From the NCBI GenBank assembly GCA_029262455.1, contig JAJCZJ010000067.1:1-33886 (forward strand): a stretch of 33,886 bases of DNA. Reading direction: 5' to 3'. How positions within the stretch are numbered: position 1 is the stretch's first letter; the number at the start of each line of letters is the position of its first letter. Below the pieces are notes generated by a model, which saw only the letters and a program-made list of their open reading frames with translations, was not told where the DNA came from and ran no database searches. The stretch is from Deltaproteobacteria bacterium (lineage in GTDB: Bacteria > Desulfobacterota > Binatia > HRBIN30 > CADEER01). The position numbers and the translations under genes were made by a program. Positions 6,785-14,722 of this stretch are shown here, in pieces.

Positions 6785-8206
6785 TCATCCGCGAGCATCC
6801 TTCAGTGGGTAGAGCAGCTTCAGGACATAGTCGTCGATCCAAACATACGGCGACCAATCCTTACGCGCTTCCCACCGCCACAAGATGGGCCCGGGCCCGC
6901 CGGCATCTCGCCTGATGATTTCATCGATCTCTGGATCCTTAAGCGCACCCGCGACGTTTCGCCGGAGTTCAACACCGACACCCGTACGCTCACGAAGTTT
7001 CGCCAGCGCGGCCGGGTGCGGCTCTCTCCGATTGAGGGTTAGATTCACGAGGGCACTACTCTGAACGAGGTACTTCTGAGAACCCAAGGCCGCCACCAAA
7101 ACCTCGTCCACCTCCGGGCGATCAATCGAACCGAGATACCGGATCACATGGCTGTCGATCCCTCCTGCCGGCCGTTGTCTGCGATCAATCGCGTCACGCG
7201 CGGCCTCGACAAGGAAGTCCAAATACTCTTCTTGCTCCGTGAGTTCGTAAAGAGCCCAAGCGGCTGCCGTTCGGCGATCAAACGACTTCGAGCCCCGAAA
7301 AACGACGTCAAGATCTGCGGCAAACTGCCGGGCCTCGTATATTCCGAGCAGGATTAGAGTCTTTGGACCACCATCGGGAAACTTCGTATATTTCTGCCCA
7401 GCTTCTCGCACCAGATGCGGCAGACCCAGTTTTCCGAACATCTCTGAAGGTACCCCCCCTCCGGATCGCTCCTTCAGGGCCAAAACGTCCTCCGCAGCCT
7501 GCGTCTGTCGAAACTGAGCGAGGGTCCTAGCGGCTCTGAATCGAAGGTCGTTCTGCCCCGTTCTCTTCCGCTGAGGACGCCCCACGGCAACCACGACTTT
7601 CTCCTCCCTCACGGGGATCGCGGCCGGCTCGCGAACGAGCGCGCGCAGAACGTCCGCTCCAGAATCATCGCCTATCCGCAGCAGCGCATCACCCACCAGG
7701 AACCGAACCAAAGGGTTCGGATGTTTCACGTACCGGCCGAACGCCGCGCTCAACCGGGCCGGCGGGAGAAACTGTTCGTACAGTACCTCCCTAATCGCAT
7801 TCCGTATCTGAAGATCGTCGTCCGACTGGATTCCTTGGTCGAGGCGTTCCTGCCAGGACACGCTCACGTCGACGCCCGCGGCAATGGCGATCTTCTCGAA
7901 CAACCCCCGCATTGCTTCGAGTCCCTTTTGCTCCTCCTCCGCACTCAGCGGCGAGACCTCCGCGACATCCGTAGCCCTCTGTGGCGAAGGAGTGCTCGGC
8001 AGCTCACCAACCGCACGCGGCTCAGTTGCCTCCTCGTCTCTGTCGGACGCAGCCACACCCCTTTGAACACCCTCCTCGGCAACCGAGTTTAACCGGGCGT
8101 CTGATAACTGCCCTTCCGGTCCATCAGCCCAAGCATTCCAACGTACGAGAACAGCTACTAGCACCAAGCCGACGCCAACTGCAGGAACTATTACTCGAAC
8201 TCGCAC
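6785..8206 (-). CDS. membrane-anchored HEAT-like repeat protein
   Basis: 473-residue protein. An N-terminal hydrophobic helix (VIVPAVGVGLVLVAVLV, about 5-21) would anchor it in the inner membrane or act as a signal. A low-complexity linker follows to about residue 90. From about 130 it has alpha-solenoid-like units with alternating helices, such as NPLVRFLVGDALLRIGDDSG, DLRFRAARTLAQFRQTQAA and DRRTAAAWALYELTEQEE, which suggest HEAT/PBS-type repeats. The start is a GTG at 8206 with only a weak Shine-Dalgarno. It follows another HEAT-like protein 100 bp upstream. A protein-protein scaffold outside the cytoplasm is the most that can be inferred. Confidence 0.7.
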   Translation of the reverse strand: MRVRVIVPAVGVGLVLVAVLVRWNAWADGPEGQLSDARLNSVAEEGVQRGVAASDRDEEATEPRAVGELPSTPSPQRATDVAEVSPLSAEEEQKGLEAMRGLFEKIAIAAGVDVSVSWQERLDQGIQSDDDLQIRNAIREVLYEQFLPPARLSAAFGRYVKHPNPLVRFLVGDALLRIGDDSGADVLRALVREPAAIPVREEKVVVAVGRPQRKRTGQNDLRFRAARTLAQFRQTQAAEDVLALKERSGGGVPSEMFGKLGLPHLVREAGQKYTKFPDGGPKTLILLGIYEARQFAADLDVVFRGSKSFDRRTAAAWALYELTEQEEYLDFLVEAARDAIDRRQRPAGGIDSHVIRYLGSIDRPEVDEVLVAALGSQKYLVQSSALVNLTLNRREPHPAALAKLRERTGVGVELRRNVAGALKDPEIDEIIRRDAGGPGPILWRWEARKDWSPYVWIDDYVLKLLYPLKDARG

Positions 8207-8306
8207 TTTGAACTCACTTTCGCGCAGACAAGGCAGGTGTCATCATCGCAACTCTCCAACATCGTTTGAAGGCCCGCCGTGCCCTGCGAGAAAAGGCAGA
8301 ATTCCA

Positions 8307-9284
8307 CTACTCCTCTTGCCCTATTCTGGGGGCCGAACGTCTCAGCAAACCTGCAGCCCGCATGCGTACTGTCGAGGAATACCGAACAGGAAACGACCGA
8401 CGTGCCTGGAGCACGGTCTTCGAAACACCAAGTTCATTGCCATACGCGGCCTCCGCGACGGCCGCAGTAGCGAAATCGCAAACACGCAACGGAGGGGCAA
8501 CCAGATCTCGTCCAAGCCAGGTTTCCGTTTCATCCGACAACATTGCGATTAGGTCGTCCCGCACGTTCTCCACTCCGACTAGCCGCAATAGGAATAGAGC
8601 TGCCACCGTCTCCTCAGCAGTGCCGCTACGCAAGTAATGCCTGTACCGCCGAATCCCAGCACTATCTCCAAGGCTCGCGAGAGCAGCCGACAGGGGCAGA
8701 TCAAAAGATACGTCCCTGATCCGACGATCCACACGTGCGGGCCGCCCCCGATGCGAGTTCTGAATCGAGATCAGGGCTTTCCGGTCTTCGTCAGAACCAA
8801 GGCAACCTATCACCATCGTTAGATCAACATCGGGCACTTTTTCCGCGCGGGCACGCAATCGCAGATCTCTTCCATTTCCCTGGAGAGATTCCCGAATCTC
8901 CTGACAGGAAAATCTCCGACGCAGGATCCGAAGCACATGGTTGAATATTTCGGGATTCGAATCTCCTAGATAACAACTCAGAACTCTGGCCATCGAGACC
9001 GTTGGCCTTGCCCCCGCTAACCGAATCCCCTGGCGCATAATGCTTGGATCTGTCGCGGTGCACGCTGATTGGACGTACTGGAGAATGCAATGGTCGGGTG
9101 CCGAAGCGATCGCCCTAAACTCTTTCATCATCAATTGCCGAGGCACTCCAACCTCGCACCGCTCGTCCGCATCAGACTCACCCAAACCAAACGGGGAGAG
9201 TAGGACGATCGCCAAATACGCCGCCGGCACACCGCAACCAAGAAACTGTCCCTTCACAACAGAGGCTCCGTAGATCCGCGTCAC
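8307..9284 (-). CDS. exported HEAT-like repeat protein
   Basis: 325-residue protein with an N-terminal hydrophobic stretch (VPAAYLAIVLLSPFGLG, about 19-35) consistent with a signal peptide. The rest has helix pairs reminiscent of HEAT repeats, for example SAALASLGDSAGIRRYRHYL and TAEETVAALFLLRLVGVEN. The GTG start at 9284 is supported by an AGGAGG sequence nine bases upstream. The leader, Shine-Dalgarno and first codons are shared with the small frameshifted gene at 6563, although the proteins are unrelated. It probably forms a transcription unit with the following HEAT-like gene. No specific function is recognised. Confidence 0.65.
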   Translation of the reverse strand: MTRIYGASVVKGQFLGCGVPAAYLAIVLLSPFGLGESDADERCEVGVPRQLMMKEFRAIASAPDHCILQYVQSACTATDPSIMRQGIRLAGARPTVSMARVLSCYLGDSNPEIFNHVLRILRRRFSCQEIRESLQGNGRDLRLRARAEKVPDVDLTMVIGCLGSDEDRKALISIQNSHRGRPARVDRRIRDVSFDLPLSAALASLGDSAGIRRYRHYLRSGTAEETVAALFLLRLVGVENVRDDLIAMLSDETETWLGRDLVAPPLRVCDFATAAVAEAAYGNELGVSKTVLQARRSFPVRYSSTVRMRAAGLLRRSAPRIGQEE

Positions 9285-9459
9285 AAGTACTCACCTCCTC
9301 AGGGATTGAGCAACAGTTCGAAGATTGATTGAGACCGCCGATTCGCCCACTACGTCAACCGGGACCTTGACCCATGGCATCGAGGCACGGGATGCACGTG
9401 TCACACGGTCCATGATCATCATTTCACCGCTTGCACCTCTCGCAACATGAACGGCCGCT
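9285..9459 (-). repeat. duplicated leader segment, copy B
   Basis: Second copy of the leader described at 6564-6740. It sits directly upstream of the 325-residue HEAT-like gene and ends in GAGGAGGTGAGTACTT before its GTG. Compared with copy A it carries about eight extra bases near 9327-9334 and several small indels. It keeps the CDTCIPCL-coding stretch and the adjacent in-phase TGA. Confidence 0.7.
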
Positions 9460-9494
9460 TCGCTCTTCATCTAGGAGGCGGTGGATATCCGGTG

Positions 9495-9511
9495 CCCTTG
9501 TCGAACAAGGG
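9495..9511 (-). terminator. perfect 7-bp hairpin after membrane gene
   Basis: CCCTTGT (9495-9501), a CGA loop and ACAAGGG (9505-9511) form a perfect hairpin 12 bp beyond the stop of the minus-strand membrane frame ending at 9524. No U-tract follows, so it is at best a weak or Rho-assisted terminator. It may also be a chance palindrome. Confidence 0.3.
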
Positions 9512-9523
9512 ATGCTTCGTCGC

Positions 9524-9820
9524 TCAGGGCCGCCGCGATGGTGTCGACTGCTGCCGAGCACTAACTCTCCGTCCGCCGAACATGGACCGGTCGCCCAGGA
9601 GTCCATACAAGACCACCCCGACTGATACGACCAGGAGACATACTGAGATCCAACTCAGAAGCTCATTGTCCGTGCCGAAGGCGCGGGGGAACGTGAGAGG
9701 GAGCCCGAACGTTAGAATAACCAGCGACCAGAATGTTCGGCGAATCCATTTCATGCGCCGCGCGGGCGCTGCCCAAATCCCCGCCCACTCCCAGCCACTT
9801 GCCTTGCCAAGCGTTGCCAA
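9524..9820 (-). CDS. hypothetical membrane protein, C-terminal part
   Basis: This frame contains two strong hydrophobic helices, TFWSLVILTFGLPLTF and WISVCLLVVSVGVVLYGLL, separated by a short polar loop. The TTG at 9820 is not a natural boundary. The frame stays open further upstream through LIVGWSILGFLLATLG, a third hydrophobic segment, to about 9893. It therefore looks like the second half of the gene beginning at 10176 after a one-base slip near the C5 run at 9888-9892. No family was recognised. Confidence 0.45.
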   Translation of the reverse strand: MATLGKASGWEWAGIWAAPARRMKWIRRTFWSLVILTFGLPLTFPRAFGTDNELLSWISVCLLVVSVGVVLYGLLGDRSMFGGRRVSARQQSTPSRRP

Positions 9821-9843
9821 CAGAAATCCTAAAATGCTCCACC

Positions 9844-10176
9844 CTACGATAAGGTTTGGGGCGGGCGACTCGAAGACCGACGGCCCGCCCCCTCAATGGC
9901 AACGACCAATCCCGAGACCGAGAGCATCGTGCCCAGCACACCGAAGACAATGAACACCAGGCCAAAACTGTTCGATTCTACCCACATCGCGCACGCGTCT
10001 CTAACCTCGTACTTGCGCGGGCGTTTTAGGCCCAGATACTTCGCCTGAAGTTCACGGTTCGACGCAGCCACTTCAAAACCACGAGCAGTCAGCTCACCAC
10101 CCGCAATCTCCACCAGATCCCACCAGACCCACGTACGGAGTCGAAAATTGGGCAGATTTGGATTGGCCAGAAACAC
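9844..10176 (-). CDS. hypothetical membrane protein, N-terminal part
   Basis: 110-residue frame from a GTG at 10176. It has a soluble first part (TWVWWDLVEIAGGELTARG) and one clear transmembrane helix (SFGLVFIVFGVLGTMLSVSG). After VVAIEG the sequence turns into low-complexity residues and stops, while the neighbouring frame continues with hydrophobic segments. The simplest reading is one four-helix membrane protein of about 217 residues interrupted by a frameshift. The true start could be further upstream in another frame. Function unknown. Confidence 0.45.
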   Translation of the reverse strand: MFLANPNLPNFRLRTWVWWDLVEIAGGELTARGFEVAASNRELQAKYLGLKRPRKYEVRDACAMWVESNSFGLVFIVFGVLGTMLSVSGLVVAIEGAGRRSSSRPPQTLS

Positions 10177-10304
10177 CCTGGCCGTCCAAAGCAGGTGTCA
10201 CCACGGCAACTCTTCGACAAGCTTCGGCGCATTGTCTCCGTCTACGCTGGGCGTGTGAGAAACAATGCAACCTCACGGTCATCGAGCTCCCGCTGTCGAA
10301 CGCC

Positions 10305-10389
10305 CGTAGGGTTGGCTTTAGCCTACTGATCGACCTTGGGGATGTGTTCTGCGCTGCGACGCGACTGTCAGGCTAAAGCCTGACCTACG
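10305..10389. repeat. palindromic dispersed repeat, copy 2
   Basis: The left arm GTAGGGTTGGCTTTAGCCTA (from 10305) and the right arm GTCAGGCTAAAGCCTGACCT (10367-10386) are imperfect inverted repeats. Each is itself nearly palindromic around GGCTTTAGCC, so a BIME-like double hairpin can form. It ends 8 bp before the glcF stop, where it could also act as a transcription or mRNA-stability signal. The related copy is at 6138-6216 in the same orientation. Confidence 0.7.
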
Positions 10390-10396
10390 AGGCGGC

Positions 10397-11653
10397 TCAT
10401 GAGTTGGGCTTGGTGGTCGCGCTCTTTGAAGCTGTCGCTGCCATCGCTTCGTCCAGGAGTTCGATCGGGTGTACGACTCGGACTGACAATCCTGCGGACT
10501 TTAGGCCGGCGCTGATCTGTAGGGCGCAGCCGGGGTTTGCGACGGCGACGCACTCGGCTCCCGTTGCCGCGATGTTTTTGATTTTGCGTTCGGCCAGCGT
10601 CCGCGCCATTTCGGGTTCGGTCAGGTTGTAGCTGCCGGCGCTGCCGCAGCAGTGGTCGGACTCTCCTAGTTCGGTCAGAGTGAGCCCGCCGATGCTGCGC
10701 AGGATCGAGCGCGGTTGCTCTCGTATGCCTTGGCCGTGCGCCAGGTGACACGCGTCGTGGTAGGTAACGCTGGCTTCCGCCCCGGGGAGTTCGAAGTCAG
10801 CCGGGAGTTTCTCGACGATGTACTCGGTTACATCGCGGATGCGCCTTGACAACTGCTCGGCGCGCGTCCGGTATTGCTCGTCGTCGGCCAATAGCTCGCC
10901 GTACTCTTTCATGGCGGCACCGCACCCAGCAGCAGTGACGATGACGGCGCTACCTTCGGACCCTGCGAACGCGTCGATATTCTGCCGCGCCAACCGTTGC
11001 GCCCCTTCTCGATCGCCGGCGTGGAGATGTAGGGCGCCGCAACAGCCCTGCCCCTTGGGCACATCTGCCGACACGCCGCAGCGATTCAGCACGCGCACTG
11101 CCGCCAGGTTGACTTGCGGTTGCACTGCGTCGGCGACGCAGCCGCGCAACACCGACACGCGTTCGGTCTCTGGCCCGACGGCGGCAGTGGATTGTAACGA
11201 TGGCGCCTTGTGGAGTCTCGGGAAGAGGCTCGCTGCCGCGACCCAACGCTCTGCCAGCGACCACAGTCCGAGGTTCTGCAGCCAGCGCACCAGTGTGACG
11301 AAGACGCGCAGGCGGCGTGGATGCGGGAACACTGCCAGCGTCATTTGCCGTCGTAGGCGCTGGACGAGGGGCCGCTTGGTGTTCTCTTCGATGTGCGCCC
11401 GGGCGTCCTCGAGGATTTGGCCGTACTGAACCCCGGCCGGGCAGGCGGTTTCACAGGCGCGGCAGCCCAGGCACAGGTCCATGTGGCGCACGACTTCCGG
11501 TGTTAGATCCAACGTCCCCTGCGATATCGCCTCGACCAGATGAATGCGGCCGCGCGGTGAATCCATCTCGGTGCCGAGCTCGACGTAGGTCGGACAGGCG
11601 TCGAGGCAAAGGCCGCAGTGGACGCATTGCCGCAATAGGGCATCGTTGATCAC
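10397..11653 (-). CDS. glcF: Glycolate oxidase iron-sulfur subunit GlcF
   Basis: 418-residue electron-transfer subunit of the GlcDEF glycolate dehydrogenase. Two 4Fe-4S ferredoxin clusters are visible: CVHCGLCLDACP (Cys10, 13, 16, 20) and CLGCRACETACP (Cys61, 64, 67, 71). Two CCG-type heterodisulfide-reductase-like segments follow (KGQGCCGALH and ESDHCCGSAGSY). The frame is open far upstream inside glcE, but the GTG at 11653 places the first Cys cluster at the N-terminus as in known GlcF. It lies two bases after the glcE stop, so the genes are coupled. The length is close to the E. coli protein (about 407). Confidence 0.93.
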   Translation of the reverse strand: MINDALLRQCVHCGLCLDACPTYVELGTEMDSPRGRIHLVEAISQGTLDLTPEVVRHMDLCLGCRACETACPAGVQYGQILEDARAHIEENTKRPLVQRLRRQMTLAVFPHPRRLRVFVTLVRWLQNLGLWSLAERWVAAASLFPRLHKAPSLQSTAAVGPETERVSVLRGCVADAVQPQVNLAAVRVLNRCGVSADVPKGQGCCGALHLHAGDREGAQRLARQNIDAFAGSEGSAVIVTAAGCGAAMKEYGELLADDEQYRTRAEQLSRRIRDVTEYIVEKLPADFELPGAEASVTYHDACHLAHGQGIREQPRSILRSIGGLTLTELGESDHCCGSAGSYNLTEPEMARTLAERKIKNIAATGAECVAVANPGCALQISAGLKSAGLSVRVVHPIELLDEAMAATASKSATTKPNS

Positions 11654-11655
11654 GG

Positions 11656-12969
11656 TCAGATTCCCCCGACGAACCTTCCTGGACTCAAGACGCCGTCGGG
11701 ATCGAAGACTTCTTTGACCTGGCGCATGAGACTGACGTCGGACCGGTGGTAGCCCCACGGATCGAGGCTGTCGCGCAGTTCCTCCGGTATCGCTTCGAAG
11801 ACGACCCAGCCACGCAGCAGCTGAACACTGACCCGCAGCCACTCCGCCAGCAGCGCGACCTGCCCCGGAACGGCCGGAGCGATCAACTGACAGCGCGCCA
11901 CACCGCTGGCAGCGTGGGCGCAGATATCGACGACCACACCGCGATCCAACGCCTGGGCGGTCAGAGCTCGCAACAAGTCCGGCAACGCGGTCGGCAGGAC
12001 GGAGATCCGCGCGACCAATGAATCCTCGTCAATCGGCAACGAGAAGTTGCGCAACGCCTGCTCGACGCCGGCCAATTGGTCGCTCGGCAGACGCCGTACC
12101 GCCCCCTTGCCAGCGCTCTCGACCACCTCAGATTGAGCCGCGACCTCTGCCGCGGCGCCGGCCAACCCAATGACCAACGCCCCTTCACACTCAAACCCAA
12201 TCGCCTCACACGCACCGTCGTTCAACGCCTCGAGATAGTCGGCCACGATCACTCCGCGGTCCAACATCAGCCCTTGCTCGACGGCGCTTCCCAAATCGCT
12301 GCATTCCCACACCAGCATTTGTGTGCTCGGCGCGATCGGTCGCACCTTGAAAGTCGCCTCCGTCAACACGCCGAGCGTGCCGAACGATCCGATCAGTACC
12401 TTGCCGACATCGTACCCGGCGACGTTCTTGACCACATTGCCACCGGCCCGGACCTGTTCGCCGAGGCCGTTGACGAACCGGACTCCCAGCAACCAATCCC
12501 TCACCTTACCGTGGCGCAGGCGGCGCGGTCCGTTCGCATCGACGGCGATCAGTCCGCCGATCGTCGTCTGCTCATCCACCGCTGGGTCAAGCGGCAGTGT
12601 TTGACCGAAGCTCGCCAGCTCGCGATTCAGAGCCCTCAGGGTCGTACCGCCGCGGACCGTGACTGTCAGATCGGCGGCACGATGGCTTTCGATACCAGAT
12701 ACGCCATCGAGGCTCAGCGCAACATCGTAACGCCGCGGCCGCCGGCCGATCCCGAGGCGCGCGCCCTTGCCGACGGGAATCAGCGATTTGCCGCCGCCGC
12801 GTACGTCGCGCACTACAGCTTGGATCTCGGAGACCGACGTCGGTCGCGCAACGGTAGTGGGTACCACGCCAACAGCCGCGTAGCGCCAGGTCGCCTCGCC
12901 TGCCTCTGTTGCAACCGACGACGCCTCTGTCGGCACCTCTGTCGGCACCTTGGTCGGCACCTCTGTCAC
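11656..12969 (-). CDS. glcE: Glycolate oxidase FAD-binding subunit GlcE
   Basis: FAD-linked PCMH-type domain protein of the glycolate dehydrogenase complex. The FAD-binding region (IPVGKGARLGIG) and the GGNVVKNVAGYDVGKVLIGS segment are characteristic of GlcE. The frame extends to 13008, but a GTG at 12969 overlaps the glcD stop as GTGA and gives 437 residues, so I prefer it. The first ~20 residues are a Val-Pro-Thr-Glu repeat coded by a 12-bp tandem repeat and are longer than in usual GlcE proteins. It sits between glcD and glcF in the operon order D-E-F. Confidence 0.9.
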   Translation of the reverse strand: MTEVPTKVPTEVPTEASSVATEAGEATWRYAAVGVVPTTVARPTSVSEIQAVVRDVRGGGKSLIPVGKGARLGIGRRPRRYDVALSLDGVSGIESHRAADLTVTVRGGTTLRALNRELASFGQTLPLDPAVDEQTTIGGLIAVDANGPRRLRHGKVRDWLLGVRFVNGLGEQVRAGGNVVKNVAGYDVGKVLIGSFGTLGVLTEATFKVRPIAPSTQMLVWECSDLGSAVEQGLMLDRGVIVADYLEALNDGACEAIGFECEGALVIGLAGAAAEVAAQSEVVESAGKGAVRRLPSDQLAGVEQALRNFSLPIDEDSLVARISVLPTALPDLLRALTAQALDRGVVVDICAHAASGVARCQLIAPAVPGQVALLAEWLRVSVQLLRGWVVFEAIPEELRDSLDPWGYHRSDVSLMRQVKEVFDPDGVLSPGRFVGGI

Positions 12970-12972
12970 AGG
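12925..12972. repeat. 12-bp tandem repeat across the glcD/glcE junction
   Basis: Four 12-bp units: CTCTGTCGGCAC twice, then CTTGGTCGGCAC, then the diverged CTCTGTCACAGG. On the minus strand they encode Val-Pro-Thr-Glu-type steps at the GlcE N-terminus and overlap the glcD stop codon. Such perfect short repeats are prone to slippage; gain or loss of units keeps the glcE frame. Confidence 0.7.
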
Positions 12973-14420
12973 GGCACCTGACGCATCGGTTTGGTCACTT
13001 CCACGCAAGCACCCGGTTGGGGGAAAATTTTGCCCGGATTACAGCGCAAGTTGGGATCGAATACTTTGCGCAGGTCCTGCATCACGCGCAGATCGATCGG
13101 CGAAAACAACAACGGCATCTGATCGATCTTCTCGACGCCGATCCCGTGCTCGCCGGTGACGCTGCCGCCCAGTTCGACGCAGGCCTCGAGAATCTCCGTA
13201 CCGGCGCGCAGCACGCGCTTCACTTCGTCCTCATCGCGCTGGTCGAACAACAGGATGGGATGGATGTTGCCATCACCGGCGTGGAAAACATTGGCGATGC
13301 GCAGCTGGTTGCGCTGCGCAATCGCCGATATCTTCTCCAGGATGTCCGGAACCTTGCCGCGCGGCACGACGCCATCCTGGGTGCAGTAGTTGGGAGCCAA
13401 GCGCCCGACCGCTCCAAAGGCTTTTTTCCGACTCTTCCAGAGAGTCGCCCGCTCGGCCTCGTCGACGGCGACACGCACCTCGCGCGCTCCCGCCGCGGCA
13501 CAGTGCTCGCGCACGGCGGCAACCTCACCTTCGACGCCGGCCGCGACTCCGTCGAGCTCGACGATCAGCACGGCGCCGGCATCGGCGGGAAACCCAAATC
13601 CGTAGGCCGCCTCGACCGCATCGACGATCGTCTGATCCATCAGCTCGAGGGCGGCCGGAACGATCCCACCAGCGATGATCGCCGACACCGCGTGGCAGGC
13701 AGCTGCCACCGAGTCGAAGACTCCCAGCAATGTGCTGATGGATTGCGGCGCCTGCAGCAGGCGCAGGGTGGCTGCCGTGACAATACCAAACGTGCCCTCG
13801 CCGCCGACCACCAGGCCGCGCAAGTCGTAGCCGGGCACGTCCTCGACGCCGCCGCCGAGCTCGATGAGATCGCCGTTCGGCAACACCATCTCGACGCCAA
13901 GGACGTGATTCGTCGTCACGCCGTACTTGAGCGTATGCGGCCCACCGGAGTTCTCCGCAACGTTGCCGCCGATCGTACACGCCGATTGGCTGGACGGGTC
14001 GGGCGCGTACAGCAGCCCTTCGCCCATCACGGCTCGCGTCACGTGCAAATTGACCACGCCGGCTTCGACCACGACGCGTCGGTTCGCGAGATCGATCTCG
14101 CGAATCTGACGCAGGCGACTGGTGCCCACCATCACCGGAGCTTCCAGCGGCAGGCAGCCGCCGCTCAGACCGGTGCCCGCACCGCGCGGGACGAACGCTA
14201 CGTCGGCATCCCGAAGCACCTTGACGACACCGACAACCTCTTCAACGGTGGCCGGCAACACGACGACATCAGGAGACTTTCGCGCCAGCGTAAAGCCGTC
14301 GCATTCGTAAACACGGGTGGACGACGGATCGGCGACGATGCCCTCGGTGCCGACGACCGCTGCCAATCGATCCAACAGCGTCGAGCTGATACGGGGCTGT
14401 TGCATCTCGGTTGACGTCAC
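12966..14420 (-). CDS. glcD: Glycolate oxidase catalytic subunit GlcD
   Basis: 484-residue FAD-dependent 2-hydroxyacid dehydrogenase that oxidises glycolate (and often D-lactate) to the 2-oxo acid. It has the PCMH FAD-binding domain with PRGAGTGLSGGCLP (about 78-91) and CTIGGNVAENSGGPHTLKYG. The C-terminal FAD-oxidase domain ends with HAGDGNIHP and GSVTGEHGIGVEK, the conserved GlcD/DLD signatures. The length matches the family. It is the first gene of glcDEF and is divergent from the glyoxylate aminotransferase, which would use its product. D-lactate dehydrogenase activity cannot be excluded, but the presence of E and F favours glycolate. Confidence 0.94.
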   Translation of the reverse strand: MTSTEMQQPRISSTLLDRLAAVVGTEGIVADPSSTRVYECDGFTLARKSPDVVVLPATVEEVVGVVKVLRDADVAFVPRGAGTGLSGGCLPLEAPVMVGTSRLRQIREIDLANRRVVVEAGVVNLHVTRAVMGEGLLYAPDPSSQSACTIGGNVAENSGGPHTLKYGVTTNHVLGVEMVLPNGDLIELGGGVEDVPGYDLRGLVVGGEGTFGIVTAATLRLLQAPQSISTLLGVFDSVAAACHAVSAIIAGGIVPAALELMDQTIVDAVEAAYGFGFPADAGAVLIVELDGVAAGVEGEVAAVREHCAAAGAREVRVAVDEAERATLWKSRKKAFGAVGRLAPNYCTQDGVVPRGKVPDILEKISAIAQRNQLRIANVFHAGDGNIHPILLFDQRDEDEVKRVLRAGTEILEACVELGGSVTGEHGIGVEKIDQMPLLFSPIDLRVMQDLRKVFDPNLRCNPGKIFPQPGACVEVTKPMRQVPL

Positions 14421-14722
14421 AGTGGGATCTTACGCGTCCGCCTTGCCATTCGGCAATAACCCCACCCCGAACGGGAATTTGCGAAACGGAAGTCGCAGGT
14501 CGGTATCGGGTCACATTGTAGCTCACGCTGTACGCGGCTCGGCGGCGCCTCTCCCTCCCGGTACACGGCGGCTCGGCGGCGCCTCTCCCTCCCGCTTCTC
14601 GGCGGCTCGGCGGCGCCTCTCCCTCCCGGTACACGGCGGCTCGGCGGCGCCTCTCCCTCCCGGTTCTCGGCAGCTCTTGCGCTGTTCTTGATATTGGGCG
14701 GCACTGTCTCCAAGCTGCTCCG
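14421..14722. promoter_or_regulatory. divergent control region of glcDEF and the aminotransferase
   Basis: 302-bp intergenic region that must carry both divergent promoters. Almost half of it (about 14535-14676) is a 34-bp tandem repeat. The remaining part near glcD has short AT-rich patches but no promoter or operator that I can name. Confidence 0.5.
14535..14676. repeat. 34-bp intergenic tandem repeat, four units
   Basis: The core GGCGGCGCCTCTCCCTCCCG begins at 14541, 14575, 14609 and 14643, an exact 34-bp period. The 14-base connectors alternate between a GTACAC-type and a CTTCTC/GTTCTC-type, followed by GGCGGCTC, which implies a 68-bp higher-order unit. On the minus strand it reads as peptides like REGEAPPSR, so frames here are spurious coding. 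It is not a CRISPR: the units are contiguous and the connectors are not unique. Confidence 0.85.

Noticed and set aside
8233-8258. Short match between 8233-8258 and 10191-10216 (both start GCAGGTGTCA)
   Set aside because: Only about 20 of 26 bases agree and nothing around it matches, so it may be chance or a very old fragment; too weak to call as a repeat.
12909-14414. 501-codon plus-strand frame opposite glcD
   Set aside because: It is antisense to a clearly conserved gene, is His/Asp/Arg-rich and has no recognisable motif; it follows from codon bias of glcD.
14535-14676. Possible CRISPR array from the regularly spaced 34-bp units
   Set aside because: The units are contiguous tandem copies, the connectors are two alternating sequences rather than unique spacers, and no cas gene is nearby.
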